From assembly GCA_946185485.1 (NCBI GenBank), contig CAMHJQ010000003.1, forward strand, positions 89,883 through 151,610: a DNA stretch of 61,728 nucleotides. Direction: 5' to 3'. Origin of the DNA: an uncultured Prevotellaceae bacterium (GTDB lineage: Bacteria; Bacteroidota; Bacteroidia; Bacteroidales; Bacteroidaceae). A model generated the notes under the pieces. The model made no database searches, was not told where the DNA came from, and worked only from the letters and a program-made list of their open reading frames with translations. Made by a program: the position numbers and the translations under genes. The first letter of the stretch is position 1, and every line of letters starts with the position of its first letter. Below are positions 4,996 through 14,009 of the stretch, in pieces.

Positions 4996-7551
4996 TCAGA
5001 ACTTGTAGGCGACTTCGAACATCAGCCAGCGGCCGCGCTGGGGCACGAGGCATGTCGACATGCCGCCCTGGAGGTAGTGGTGGTTGAAGAGATTCTTGAT
5101 GTTGGCGGTGAGCGTTAGGTTGCGCCACTGGTAACTGGCACCGAGGTCGAAGATGACGCGGGCGGGTAGCGTCTTGTAGACGTCGATTTTGCTCTGCTGT
5201 TCGTTGGCTAAATTACGGAAACGTTCTATTTCGGCCGTTTTTTCTTCTGACACGTCGGAATCGTAGTCGGGGCTGTTCAGGTACTCCTCGAACTCTTCCA
5301 GATTCTTCATCCAAACAGCGAGGGTGCTTTGGTAGTGGGCGTAATTCAGGATATCGATGTAGGAGGTGTGCTGGCGTCCCTCGAAGCCAATGCGGGTATG
5401 CAGCCTCAGGTTGTGTGTTGTCTGCCACGCTACGATACCGTTGGCGGTAATCGTGGGTATGTTCAATGCATAGTCGTAATTATAGCCGGCCTGACTGTTG
5501 TGGCTGACGTCCTGCCATGTGGCATTGAAGTGTGCCGATAACCTATGCCGCTGGTAGCTGGCCGTCAGTTCCAGTCCGTAAGTGTTGATATGGCCGCTAT
5601 TGCTATGCTGTATGAGGTAGGGCACGATGAGGTCGCGTGCTTTGTTGTAGAAGGCGTTCAGCTCGAAGTTGAGTCCGGGCAGCCACTGGGTGGCGCCGAA
5701 GGTGAGTTGCCAGGAGTATAGCGACTCGGGGTCCAGGTCTTCTGCGTATTGCGTGATGCCCATGAAGGAGGCCAGGAAGAGGTTGATCTTGCGGTACAGG
5801 TAGGGGGCGTCGATGAAGGCTTTCGAATAGCTGAGCTTCAGGTTCCACTTAGGCTGTACGTAGATGAGGGCGAGTCGTGGCGAGAACTCGCGGATCTTGG
5901 TGTCGTTGTAGCGGTTCTTGTAGTCGTAGCGCAGGCCGGCATTGAGGATGAACGAGCGCCAGTGGTGCTTCATCTGTACGAATCCGTTCATGTTGCTCTC
6001 GTGACCCTTGCCCAGCATGGGTATGCTGTCGTTTTCCCTGATCAGTTTGATGAAGTCGTAGCCGAAGTTGTAACGCACGTCGTCGAGTTCGAAATAGCTG
6101 TATTCGACGCCAAAGGTGAACAGTCCGCGGTGGGTGCCGTTGTCGATGTAGCTCCAGTCGCCCTGCAGCTTGCCGCCGACAGTGTGCTCTTGTCCGTTGA
6201 GGTATCGCGAGATTCCGCCTTGTCCATTAAGCTGTTGCTTGACGACTTCCGGTATGGGCAGCACTTCAACCATGGCCGACACCTCGGGTTCGTTGATGAC
6301 TTGATAGTGGGTGAGGTCGCTGTTGTCGTAGGTCACGGTGCCTTTCAGCCATACGTTGCCCAACTTTCCACTATAGCTCAAGTTGGCGTGTCGCGAGAAG
6401 GTGGCGAAACTGGGAGCCAGTCCGTTCTGTGTGCGGTACTTGTCGAGGGTGTAGGGCGAGAATGTATAGGTCATGGTGAAGGGTGAGATGACCTGCGACA
6501 AGCAAGAGTTGTAGAGGAACTGCAGTCCCCCGTACTTCAATTGTACGCCGAAGTCGTAGCTGGGCTTGGGACCGATGCCGCCGATGGTGACGTCACCGCC
6601 CATCATCTTCATACCAGTCTCTTCCTGAGGCATATACGTACTTTCGCCTTTGGCTTTGTAGAGACTACCCCAGATGAGCACGTCAAGGTCGAAATAGCGT
6701 TTGCCGAAGAGCATGCCGCCCTTGATTTGTCCGTAGGTTCCGATGCCGGCACGAGCTTCTACGCCATCCACATCGGCACCTTGTTTGGTGATAACGTTAA
6801 CGACAGCCGTCAGCGACACACCGCCGTAGAGTGACGAGGCGGGTCCTCGCAGCACCTCTATTTGTTTCACTTTCTCCAGTGACATGCTGAAGTCGGGGGA
6901 GGCGATGTTGGTGGCAAAGCTGTTCAGGCGGTGTCCGTTGAGCATGATGAGTATCTTCTCCTGTCCGTTGCTGTAGATGCCGCGCATGGCGATGTTGATG
7001 TCGTCGTTGCAGTCGATGATGTTCATGCCTGGCACGTAGGTTGCCAGCACCTCCTGCAGGTTGCGGGCACCACAGTCCTTTATCATCTCCCGGGTGATAA
7101 GCGTGGTTGGCACGGGCACCTCGTTCAGTTGCTCGGCCTGGCTCGATGCGGTGGTGATGGTGGCGGTGTGACCAGCCCTGATGTTCTCCACCATGTCGAT
7201 GAAACGCTGCGGATCGGAGGCCGTCGTGCTGTAGTAGGGATTCTCGTCCAGCATCATCCGAACGTAGTTCTCGGCCTCAGCATCCTGGTCGAGTCCCAAG
7301 CAGCACAGCGACAGCATGCGGAAAGCACTCATGCGCAGGGTGAGCGGGAAGTCGGAGAGGTTGTTCTTGAGTGCCTGCTGTGCTTCCTCCAGCCGGCCTA
7401 TGTTGTAGTCCTGCTCGGCTTGGTCGTAGATGGTACGGTAGCGCTCTGCCTCGCTCTGCGCCAGTAGGGATAAAGGTAAAAAGGTAAAGAGGCAAAGAAG
7501 TATAATACTTTTTACCCTAACTTTCACCTTATTATATATACGCGTATACAT
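4996..7551 (-). CDS. TonB-dependent outer-membrane receptor
   Basis: About 851 residues from the ATG at 7551. That ATG is preferred over the upstream GTG at 7566 because it matches the signal-peptide cassette shared with two other proteins here (M-x4-YNKVKV...LLAQ). After the signal peptide a TPR-like helical segment (about residues 35-100) precedes the plug domain (VPTTLITREMI, LEKVKQIEVLRGPASSLYG, about 145-260) and a long beta-barrel ending in an aromatic residue (FEVAYKF). It imports an unknown ligand across the outer membrane. The plug and barrel read like vitamin- or siderophore-type receptors rather than SusC, and the usual SusC N-terminal CarboxypepD_reg domain is absent. It is last in a leftward run of signalling genes, 44 nt after the histidine kinase, which suggests regulated uptake or sensing. 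Confidence 0.88.
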   Translation of the reverse strand: MYTRIYNKVKVRVKSIILLCLFTFLPLSLLAQSEAERYRTIYDQAEQDYNIGRLEEAQQALKNNLSDFPLTLRMSAFRMLSLCCLGLDQDAEAENYVRMMLDENPYYSTTASDPQRFIDMVENIRAGHTATITTASSQAEQLNEVPVPTTLITREMIKDCGARNLQEVLATYVPGMNIIDCNDDINIAMRGIYSNGQEKILIMLNGHRLNSFATNIASPDFSMSLEKVKQIEVLRGPASSLYGGVSLTAVVNVITKQGADVDGVEARAGIGTYGQIKGGMLFGKRYFDLDVLIWGSLYKAKGESTYMPQEETGMKMMGGDVTIGGIGPKPSYDFGVQLKYGGLQFLYNSCLSQVISPFTMTYTFSPYTLDKYRTQNGLAPSFATFSRHANLSYSGKLGNVWLKGTVTYDNSDLTHYQVINEPEVSAMVEVLPIPEVVKQQLNGQGGISRYLNGQEHTVGGKLQGDWSYIDNGTHRGLFTFGVEYSYFELDDVRYNFGYDFIKLIRENDSIPMLGKGHESNMNGFVQMKHHWRSFILNAGLRYDYKNRYNDTKIREFSPRLALIYVQPKWNLKLSYSKAFIDAPYLYRKINLFLASFMGITQYAEDLDPESLYSWQLTFGATQWLPGLNFELNAFYNKARDLIVPYLIQHSNSGHINTYGLELTASYQRHRLSAHFNATWQDVSHNSQAGYNYDYALNIPTITANGIVAWQTTHNLRLHTRIGFEGRQHTSYIDILNYAHYQSTLAVWMKNLEEFEEYLNSPDYDSDVSEEKTAEIERFRNLANEQQSKIDVYKTLPARVIFDLGASYQWRNLTLTANIKNLFNHHYLQGGMSTCLVPQRGRWLMFEVAYKF

Positions 7552-7595
7552 CAGCCTGTGTTTCACCTTTCTACTATATTACCTTTTTGCGCTCT

Positions 7596-8420
7596 CTACC
7601 CTTTCTTGATGGGGATGGTGATGGTGAAGGTGGCGCCCTGTCCGGGAGCTGACTGGAATTCGAGGCGGCCATGGTGCTTCGTTTCGACAATGTCGCGGGT
7701 GATGCCCATACCCAGTCCAGTACCCTGGCCTGCCGGCTTGGTGGTGAAGAAGTTCTCGTAGAGCCGCTGCTTCACCTCGTCGCTCATGCCCTCGCCGTTA
7801 TCGCTGATGGTGATAATCAGCTGTCCGTCCTGCGATGCAGTGGTGATGGCAATCTGCGGCTTGTAGTCGTCGCTCTCGTGCTGGCTGCGTTTGAAGACGC
7901 TGTAGCAGGCATTGTTCATCAGGTTTAGTACAGCGCGGCTGAGATCCTGCGGGATAACCATCATGCGCGGCAGTGTATCGTCGTACGTCTCGTGGATGCC
8001 GATGTTGAACCGCTTGTTGTTGGCGCGCATGGCGTGGTAGGAGAGCCATACGTACTCGTGGACGATGTGGTTGACGTCGGAGCTGATAAACTCATTCTCT
8101 TTTCCGCGTGACACCAGCAGGATACCCTGTATGATGCTGATGGCACGCTCGCCGTGCTCCACGATTTTCGACATGTTCTCGCGCAGGTCGGCAACGATGT
8201 CGTCCACCTCCTCACAGTCGTCGGCAGAGAGTTTGTCCTTGTTATCCTCGACAATCTCCATCAGGTCGCGAAGAAGCTTGTCGGACATCTTGCTGAAGTT
8301 GATGACGAAGTTCAGCGGGTTCTGTATCTCATGGGCGATGCCGGCACTGAGCAAGCCCAGCGAGGCCAGTTTCTCCTGCTGTTTCAGCTGTTGCTGTAAG
8401 ATTTCAACGTTTTGTTCCAT
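7596..8420 (-). CDS. Soluble sensor histidine kinase
   Basis: 274 residues without a membrane segment or input domain. A short coiled coil (residues 1-20) leads to the phospho-acceptor box SAGIAHEIQNPLNFV with His30, then a helical dimerisation region. The HATPase domain follows, with an N-box (LMNNACYSVFKRS), a DNGEGM G1 box, a TTKPAGQGTGLGMGI region and a final G-rich segment. Because it lacks its own sensor, it probably takes its signal from a partner. Its start overlaps the end of the upstream sensor gene by 17 nt, so the two are translationally linked. The best candidate target in the cluster is the receiver of the PP2C phosphatase at 12796-13965. Cytoplasmic. Confidence 0.88.
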   Translation of the reverse strand: MEQNVEILQQQLKQQEKLASLGLLSAGIAHEIQNPLNFVINFSKMSDKLLRDLMEIVEDNKDKLSADDCEEVDDIVADLRENMSKIVEHGERAISIIQGILLVSRGKENEFISSDVNHIVHEYVWLSYHAMRANNKRFNIGIHETYDDTLPRMMVIPQDLSRAVLNLMNNACYSVFKRSQHESDDYKPQIAITTASQDGQLIITISDNGEGMSDEVKQRLYENFFTTKPAGQGTGLGMGITRDIVETKHHGRLEFQSAPGQGATFTITIPIKKG

Positions 8421-11220
8421 ATGGCAATGTTATGATGAATTCGGTATATTGGTTCTTCTCAGACTCGACGGTGATAGTGCCACCGTGGTTCTGGATAATC
8501 TCGTGCCCCAGGTAAAGACCGATGCCCGACGCCTCCGCCGTGGTCTTGGTGGTGAAGAAGGGGTCGAAGATCTTGTTGATGATGCCTTGCTCGATGCCGA
8601 TGCCGTTGTCGCGGATGGTCAGCTTCACCTTGCTGCCGTCCACGGTGGTGCGCAGTGCGATTTCGGGCTGATAATGTGTGCCTTGCGGTGTGCGCTGCGA
8701 CTTCTTAACGACAGCATATACGGCATTGCTCAGCAGGTTCATGAAGGTCTTGTTGAGCTGTTCGGCGTTGCCGTTGATATTGATGGGCTGCGACGGGACA
8801 TCGAAGACGGAACGGATGCCGTATTGCGAAAACTCGGACTCGAAATACTTGAGCACCATCTCCTCGTTCTGGTGGAGCAGGGGTGTCAGGTTCATGGCGA
8901 CGATGCCGCCCGAACGGTCCTTCAGCATCTCCTCCATGGCTTTCAGGGTGCGGGTGGTGCTGGCGCCGTGTTCGCTGACCTTCTGCAGGTTGCCTTTCAG
9001 CATGTCCAGCACGTCCATGGTGTCCTCGTAGTTTTCAGGGTCTATATGCTCCTTTTCGTCCTCGATGTTGGCGCGGATGTCGCCCACGAGCCCCTCCGAC
9101 AGTTTGGCGAAGTTGTTGATGTAGTTCAGCGGGTTCAGGATGCGGTCTATGAGTCCCTGCGTCAGCTTACCCACCGTAGCCATCTTCTCAAGACGTACCA
9201 CCTCAGTAGTGCGTTCACTGACGATGTGCTCCAGGCGGTCCTTGTCCCTTTCGAGCTTGCGTAGTCGCAGCTGTACGAGGAGGTAGACGGTGATGGCCGC
9301 CAACAACAGGTAGAGCAGTATCATGTACCAGCGCATGTAGTATGGGTAGTCGATGCTGAAGCTAATGCCTACGATGTCGGATACATGTCCGAAGGCGTCG
9401 CGGGCCTGTACCTCGAACAGAAAATTACCGTTGGGTAGGTTGCTGTACTCTTCCTTGGTAAAAGTCTCCCATACACTCCACTGTCCTCCATTCAAGCGGG
9501 TACGGTACTGCGTCTTCAGCAACAGCGACGGGAAGTCGATGGAGTAGTTGAAGACGATGTGCCGGTCGTCGCTCGACAGTTTCGGCAGGCTGGCAGGCTG
9601 TGGTCCATAGCCTCCCCACAGCACGCTGTCGCCTCGTAGCAGGACGCTACGCAGCAGCAGACGTGGCTTCTCCACTCGATAGTTGTCGTGGTGAACGCGG
9701 TCGATGATGTTGATACCCTTGTCACCGCCCATCCACAGCAGTTCCTCGTCACGCATCATGGCACGTACCGAGTAGTCCATCAGTGGGTAGACGTCAGCCG
9801 ACAGCTGGCTGTCGACGGCACCGTCGTGGAAGGCGTAGAGGTGTTTGCCCTTGTTGTCGGTGAGCCAGGTGATGCCCTCCTGGTCCAGATAGGAGAATAG
9901 CGGGTACTTGATAGGATGTGTGGTGTTGGCGCCGATAGGCATTAGGATGTTTCCGAAGTCCACCAACGTCGATATCTCGTTCTGGCCCCCCTTTCCGTAG
10001 GGTTTGAAATCGTTGTCCCACCGGCCTTTCCAAAGTCTTCCGTAGAGATTCTGCAGCCAGATGGCTCCCTCCTTGTCGCGTACCATCTTTGTCACTTTCT
10101 CGATGCCGTTCACCTGGCGGTGCTCCTTGCCGCTGTGATAGTAGACACCGTCAATCTCGCCGCAGTAGAAAGCGTCATTGCCGTCGGTGAGCAGCGACAG
10201 CGTGTGACCCGTCGTCAACTGCGTGACGTTATGGTTAGCACCGATGCGGTATACGCCTCCCGACGTCGCTGCCAGTAGCGAACCACCCTGATGAACCAGT
10301 TGCCAGCAGGCATGGCCGACAGCCGGGATGGGTTGGAAAATCTTGTTGCGCAAAAGGAACAGTCCGCTCAGCGTACCGGCGTAGACGTCGCCTCCGAACC
10401 GCTCGATGGCCAGCACCTCTCCGCGTAGTCCCTCATGGTCGGTGAGGTGGCGGTAGACGGAGGGGAAGGCGATGCAGAAGACACCATTGTCAGTAGCTCC
10501 CCACAGCAGTCCATGGTGGTTGTAGTCCATGTGGTTGACGTTGTTGGAGCATAGTCCGTTCTGTTCGGTGACGCGGAACAATTCGCGGCCAGTGCTGTCG
10601 ACGAAGATGACGCCGTCGCCGTTCGTCGACAGTGCCTGCACACCGACCTCCAGGTCCTCAACCTGCGTGATGTCGGCCTGTACCTGGTAGTCCTTGCGGT
10701 TTGACGTGGGACTGATCATGCCAGGTCTCATGAAATAGCTGTCGCCTTGGACGGCATATACTTCCTTGTTGCTGATCAGGAAGTAGACGTTGCCGTCCTT
10801 CTCCCAGATCCATTGCACCTCGCCTTGGAAGGGCTGCTTCGACGGGCAAGGGTGCATGTATAGGTTGCCGTCAGCATCTGTCTTCAGGTAGCCGAAGTAG
10901 TTGTAGCCGCCCGTCCATAACCTTCCCTTTGAGTCTTGGAAGACGGCGGTAATGCGGCTGATGCCCGGCGTGTAGATGATGTGCCAGTCGGCATTGTCGT
11001 AGTAGAGCAGTCCCTCGAAGTTGGCCACATATACTGTGCCGTCGTTGCCAGCGATGACGTCGAAGTTCATGTTGTGGGCCTTGTATTCGGTGGCGGAGAA
11101 ATTGCGCAGGTAGGGGACACCCTGAGCCAGGGAGGATAAAGGCAAAAGGGTAAGAAGGCAAAGAGGTAGCATCCTTTTCACCCGAACCTTTAGCTTGTCG
11201 TATATACCGTGTTGCGTCAT
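8404..11220 (-). CDS. Beta-propeller/Y_Y_Y membrane sensor with a histidine-kinase-like tail lacking the phospho-acceptor His
   Basis: 938 residues. A signal peptide (residues 1-33, shared cassette KLKVRVK...LAQ) is followed by a periplasmic beta-propeller of Reg_prop-type blades (DSKGRLWTGGYNYFG, DKEGAIWLQNLYG), a Y_Y_Y domain (about 540-625), one membrane helix (about 630-650), a coiled coil, a kinase-like dimerisation segment and a HATPase domain (NLLSNAVYAVVKKS, DNGIGIE, FFTTKTTAEASGIGLYLG). The dimerisation box reads LTQGLIDRILNPLNYI. Aligned on NPLN with the neighbour's AGIAHEIQNPLNFV, the acceptor His is Asp692. Nucleotide-binding motifs look intact. It may act as a receptor that controls the adjoining soluble kinase rather than phosphorylating itself. 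No AraC or receiver domain is fused, unlike classical hybrid two-component systems. Confidence 0.85.
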   Translation of the reverse strand: MTQHGIYDKLKVRVKRMLPLCLLTLLPLSSLAQGVPYLRNFSATEYKAHNMNFDVIAGNDGTVYVANFEGLLYYDNADWHIIYTPGISRITAVFQDSKGRLWTGGYNYFGYLKTDADGNLYMHPCPSKQPFQGEVQWIWEKDGNVYFLISNKEVYAVQGDSYFMRPGMISPTSNRKDYQVQADITQVEDLEVGVQALSTNGDGVIFVDSTGRELFRVTEQNGLCSNNVNHMDYNHHGLLWGATDNGVFCIAFPSVYRHLTDHEGLRGEVLAIERFGGDVYAGTLSGLFLLRNKIFQPIPAVGHACWQLVHQGGSLLAATSGGVYRIGANHNVTQLTTGHTLSLLTDGNDAFYCGEIDGVYYHSGKEHRQVNGIEKVTKMVRDKEGAIWLQNLYGRLWKGRWDNDFKPYGKGGQNEISTLVDFGNILMPIGANTTHPIKYPLFSYLDQEGITWLTDNKGKHLYAFHDGAVDSQLSADVYPLMDYSVRAMMRDEELLWMGGDKGINIIDRVHHDNYRVEKPRLLLRSVLLRGDSVLWGGYGPQPASLPKLSSDDRHIVFNYSIDFPSLLLKTQYRTRLNGGQWSVWETFTKEEYSNLPNGNFLFEVQARDAFGHVSDIVGISFSIDYPYYMRWYMILLYLLLAAITVYLLVQLRLRKLERDKDRLEHIVSERTTEVVRLEKMATVGKLTQGLIDRILNPLNYINNFAKLSEGLVGDIRANIEDEKEHIDPENYEDTMDVLDMLKGNLQKVSEHGASTTRTLKAMEEMLKDRSGGIVAMNLTPLLHQNEEMVLKYFESEFSQYGIRSVFDVPSQPININGNAEQLNKTFMNLLSNAVYAVVKKSQRTPQGTHYQPEIALRTTVDGSKVKLTIRDNGIGIEQGIINKIFDPFFTTKTTAEASGIGLYLGHEIIQNHGGTITVESEKNQYTEFIITLPYGTKR

Positions 11221-11251
11221 TTCTTACTGTTTTCTTTTTACTTTTGTCTTT

Positions 11252-12799
11252 TCACTTCATCACCTTTTCATAGGGTACATTGCGGCCGATATAGTAGTTC
11301 CATTCCTCATGCGTCATGTTGCGCTTCAGTTTGGTCTGCAGGCGCTTCTGCATCTCGGGGACGGAGATAAGGGCTCGGGTCAGGTTGCCTTTCTGGTCGC
11401 CCGACCAGACGAAATGCATCTGCAGGTCGAAGGTGAAGTTGATAATCCATCCTTTGGTGGTGAACAACGGCATGGGGGCTATCTTGGCGCTGTTGGTGAG
11501 CCAGAGGTTCAGCGTGCCGTCGTAGCTTGACGAGTATAGCCGGTAGCCGTCCGCCTTGACCTTCGAGATTCGCGACAGGTGACCCACCAGCCGCGTCTTC
11601 TGTCCCTTGCTGTTTATGATGTTGATACTGCCGTCACTCATGCCGAAGGCTGTCAGGTCCTTCGATTCGGTGTAGGATGTCACCTGGCCTTTGAACGGCA
11701 CGGGACTGGTGATGATGTTCGAGAAGCTTTTCACTATGTGCATACGGCCCTGGCGATCGAAGATGATGGGGTAGTTGTTAGAGCGGCTGGCACACTCTAT
11801 CTGGAAAGGCAACTTCTTCTCTTCCACGATGGCAAGCTTCTCAGTGTCGAGCAGCGCCATGCCTTCCTCACCAAAGATGATGAACTGACGGCCAGTATTG
11901 TCCAACTCCTTGAGATTCTGTATATTGACTGTAATTACATGAACCTTTTTGTCGGGGTCTATAACGATGAGGTGCCCCGAACGGCTCAGCGCATAGATGA
12001 CATTCGCCGTGCGGTCGATGAAGATGTCGCGGAAGTCGTAGTGTGGATTGCTGACCAGAGTTTCACTGGTCAGCTGATTGCCGGCATAGTGCGTATGCTT
12101 GATGATTTCACCATATGTACTGCAGGTCACCATGTATGCCGACTTGTTGTCTGAGAAAGCGATGTCGGTAATGCTGCCTTTGTGCTTGTTCCATACGGTC
12201 TCGTTCTGACTGGCCGTAGCCAGCGCCTGGTAGACAGTGGGGTAGTAGATGTCGCCGTGGTAGCGGGTGGTGAACAGGCAGGCTGTCTGGGTTAGCAGGT
12301 CGGCTATCTCGTTGTTGCCGGCTTTGAACTGCGTGATGGCAGCCTGTCCGAGGGTACGTGCCAGACTAATGTACGTCAGCGTGTCGGCGACACGCTTCGA
12401 CTGCTCGGCCTCGCTACGCTGTTGTTCGGCAATACGGCGCTGGCTCTGCGCCACCTCCGATGCTTCCAGGGCACGCTGCTCGGCGACAAGGGCATTCTGG
12501 CGCTCGGCCTCGGCCTTGCGGCGCATCTCGTCGGCAACCGTCTTCTGTTCGATGGCTTCCTCGCGCTGTTCATCGCTGATACGGCGCTCCTCGTTGGCTA
12601 TCTCTTCCATCTGAGCATTGACACGCTGCATCACCGCCGACCGCTTCTCCTCCATGGTGAGTTCCTCCAAACGTTCCTGCAACTGCAGGTTCTGTTCGAC
12701 AAGCCGTTGTCGGCTCTGGTGTCCGATAACGACCATGACTCCCAGTAGCGCGAAAGCTGCCAGGACAGCGGCGGTGATAATATTGCCAGATGTCTTCAT
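11252..12799 (-). CDS. Membrane-anchored coiled-coil protein with WD40-like propeller
   Basis: 515 residues. An N-terminal helix (about 8-27, AAVLAAFALLGVMVV) anchors it. Residues 30-150 are a long Glu/Arg/Gln-rich coiled coil, a helical segment follows (ISLARTLGQAAITQFKAGN), and from about residue 200 comes a propeller with WD40-like strands (GHLSRISKVKADGYRLYSSS, YDGTLNLW). The end, THEEWNYYIGRNVPYE, resembles the closing motif (EEWxxYxGxxxPY) of WD40 proteins that carry a similar coiled coil. Its ATG overlaps the stop of the receiver/PP2C gene by 4 nt, and the sensor gene starts 31 nt downstream. It is probably a scaffold or sensing partner in the cluster; the ligand and topology are unknown. 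No catalytic motif is visible. Confidence 0.7.
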   Translation of the reverse strand: MKTSGNIITAAVLAAFALLGVMVVIGHQSRQRLVEQNLQLQERLEELTMEEKRSAVMQRVNAQMEEIANEERRISDEQREEAIEQKTVADEMRRKAEAERQNALVAEQRALEASEVAQSQRRIAEQQRSEAEQSKRVADTLTYISLARTLGQAAITQFKAGNNEIADLLTQTACLFTTRYHGDIYYPTVYQALATASQNETVWNKHKGSITDIAFSDNKSAYMVTCSTYGEIIKHTHYAGNQLTSETLVSNPHYDFRDIFIDRTANVIYALSRSGHLIVIDPDKKVHVITVNIQNLKELDNTGRQFIIFGEEGMALLDTEKLAIVEEKKLPFQIECASRSNNYPIIFDRQGRMHIVKSFSNIITSPVPFKGQVTSYTESKDLTAFGMSDGSINIINSKGQKTRLVGHLSRISKVKADGYRLYSSSYDGTLNLWLTNSAKIAPMPLFTTKGWIINFTFDLQMHFVWSGDQKGNLTRALISVPEMQKRLQTKLKRNMTHEEWNYYIGRNVPYEKVMK

Positions 12800-13965
12800 G
12801 CTTTGTGTTTCAGGGCCATGATGGTAATGTCGTCACTTTGCGGCGCATTGCCGGCAAAGGACTTCACGTCGTTCATCTGTGCTTCTATGATGGTACGGCA
12901 GTCCTGTCCTTTCTGTTGCTCTAATAGTTGCTGCATGCGCTCGTCTCCATACTCCTGGAAGTTGCTGTCGAAGGCTTCGTTGACGCCGTCGGTATACATC
13001 ACCAGCGTGTCGCCGACGCCTAACTGAGCCTTGGAGGTCTGGTAAGTCCACTCCTCGATGGCTCCTATCATGCAGTTGGTGCTGGTAGGCATCATCTCCA
13101 CCTGTCCGTTGGCTTTCAGGATGTAGGGGGCATTATGTCCGCCGTTGCAGTACTGCAACTCACCGGTGCGGATGTTGTAGATGGCATAGAAAACGGTGAC
13201 GAACATCGAGTCAACGGACTCCTTGCTGAGCAACTCGTTCGACTTCGTCAGGCAGTCACCCGGCGACATGCCCTGCAGGGCAACGGTGCGGATGAGGGTA
13301 CGGCTGACCGCCATGAAGATGGCTGCAGGGATGCCCTTGCCGCTGACGTCGGCTATCACCACGCCGATGTGGTCGTTGTCGATACGGAAGAAATCGTAGA
13401 AGTCGCCACCGACATCCTTGGCAGGCGTCATGATGGCTGCCAGGTCCAGCTGCGCCTCATTCTCGGGGAAGGGCGGGAAGATGCGTGGCAGGATGGCCTG
13501 CTGGATTTCGGCAGCTACCGCCAGGTCGGTCTTCAGCGACTCTAACTGCGTGTGCTCCTCCTGTGCCTTGCGGATGTATTCTATCTGTTCGATGGCCTTC
13601 TGGATAGTGACGCTCAGGTCGTCGAGGTCGATAGGCTTGGTGGCAAAGTCGAAGGCACCGTTGTTCATCGCCGAGCGGATGTTTCCCATGTCGCCGTAGG
13701 CCGAAACCATGATGCACTTCATGGCAGGGTTCTGCATCTCGTTGATTTTCGTCAGCAGCGTCAGTCCGTCCATCTCGGGCATATTGATGTCGCTCAGGAT
13801 GATGTTGATGTCTTTTTGCTTCAGTAGGACGGTAAGGGCCTCTAAGCCATTATGGGCAAAGAAGAATTCGTATTCTCCCTTGCGGATCTGCCGGCGGAAG
13901 TACTGGGTCAGTAACAGCTCGAGATCCATCTCGTCGTCTACACTTAATATCTTTACAGGTGTCAT
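12796..13965 (-). CDS. Response regulator fused to a SpoIIE/PP2C-type serine phosphatase
   Basis: About 389 residues from the ATG at 13965, chosen because MTPVKILSVDDE is a normal receiver start; an upstream ATG at 14013 would add 16 residues overlapping hisB. Residues 1-125 are a receiver with phospho-acceptor Asp59 in LSDINMPEMDG. A short coiled coil follows, and then a PP2C/SpoIIE domain with the metal-binding signatures AKDVGGDFYDFF, IADVSGKGIPAA, YTDGVNEAF and the final SDDIT. Family knowledge says that phosphorylating such a receiver switches the phosphatase, which acts on a Ser/Thr-phosphorylated partner such as an anti-sigma antagonist. No such partner is in the window. It overlaps the coiled-coil/WD40 gene by 4 nt. 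Confidence 0.9.
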   Translation of the reverse strand: MTPVKILSVDDEMDLELLLTQYFRRQIRKGEYEFFFAHNGLEALTVLLKQKDINIILSDINMPEMDGLTLLTKINEMQNPAMKCIMVSAYGDMGNIRSAMNNGAFDFATKPIDLDDLSVTIQKAIEQIEYIRKAQEEHTQLESLKTDLAVAAEIQQAILPRIFPPFPENEAQLDLAAIMTPAKDVGGDFYDFFRIDNDHIGVVIADVSGKGIPAAIFMAVSRTLIRTVALQGMSPGDCLTKSNELLSKESVDSMFVTVFYAIYNIRTGELQYCNGGHNAPYILKANGQVEMMPTSTNCMIGAIEEWTYQTSKAQLGVGDTLVMYTDGVNEAFDSNFQEYGDERMQQLLEQQKGQDCRTIIEAQMNDVKSFAGNAPQSDDITIMALKHKA

Positions 13966-14009
13966 ATATATATGTTTAAAGATTCTTATTCTATTCTTGT
14001 CCTTTACGT

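Noticed and set aside
5749..6486. 245-codon + strand frame inside the TonB receptor gene
   Set aside because: Antisense shadow; the receptor plug and barrel are unmistakable on the minus strand.
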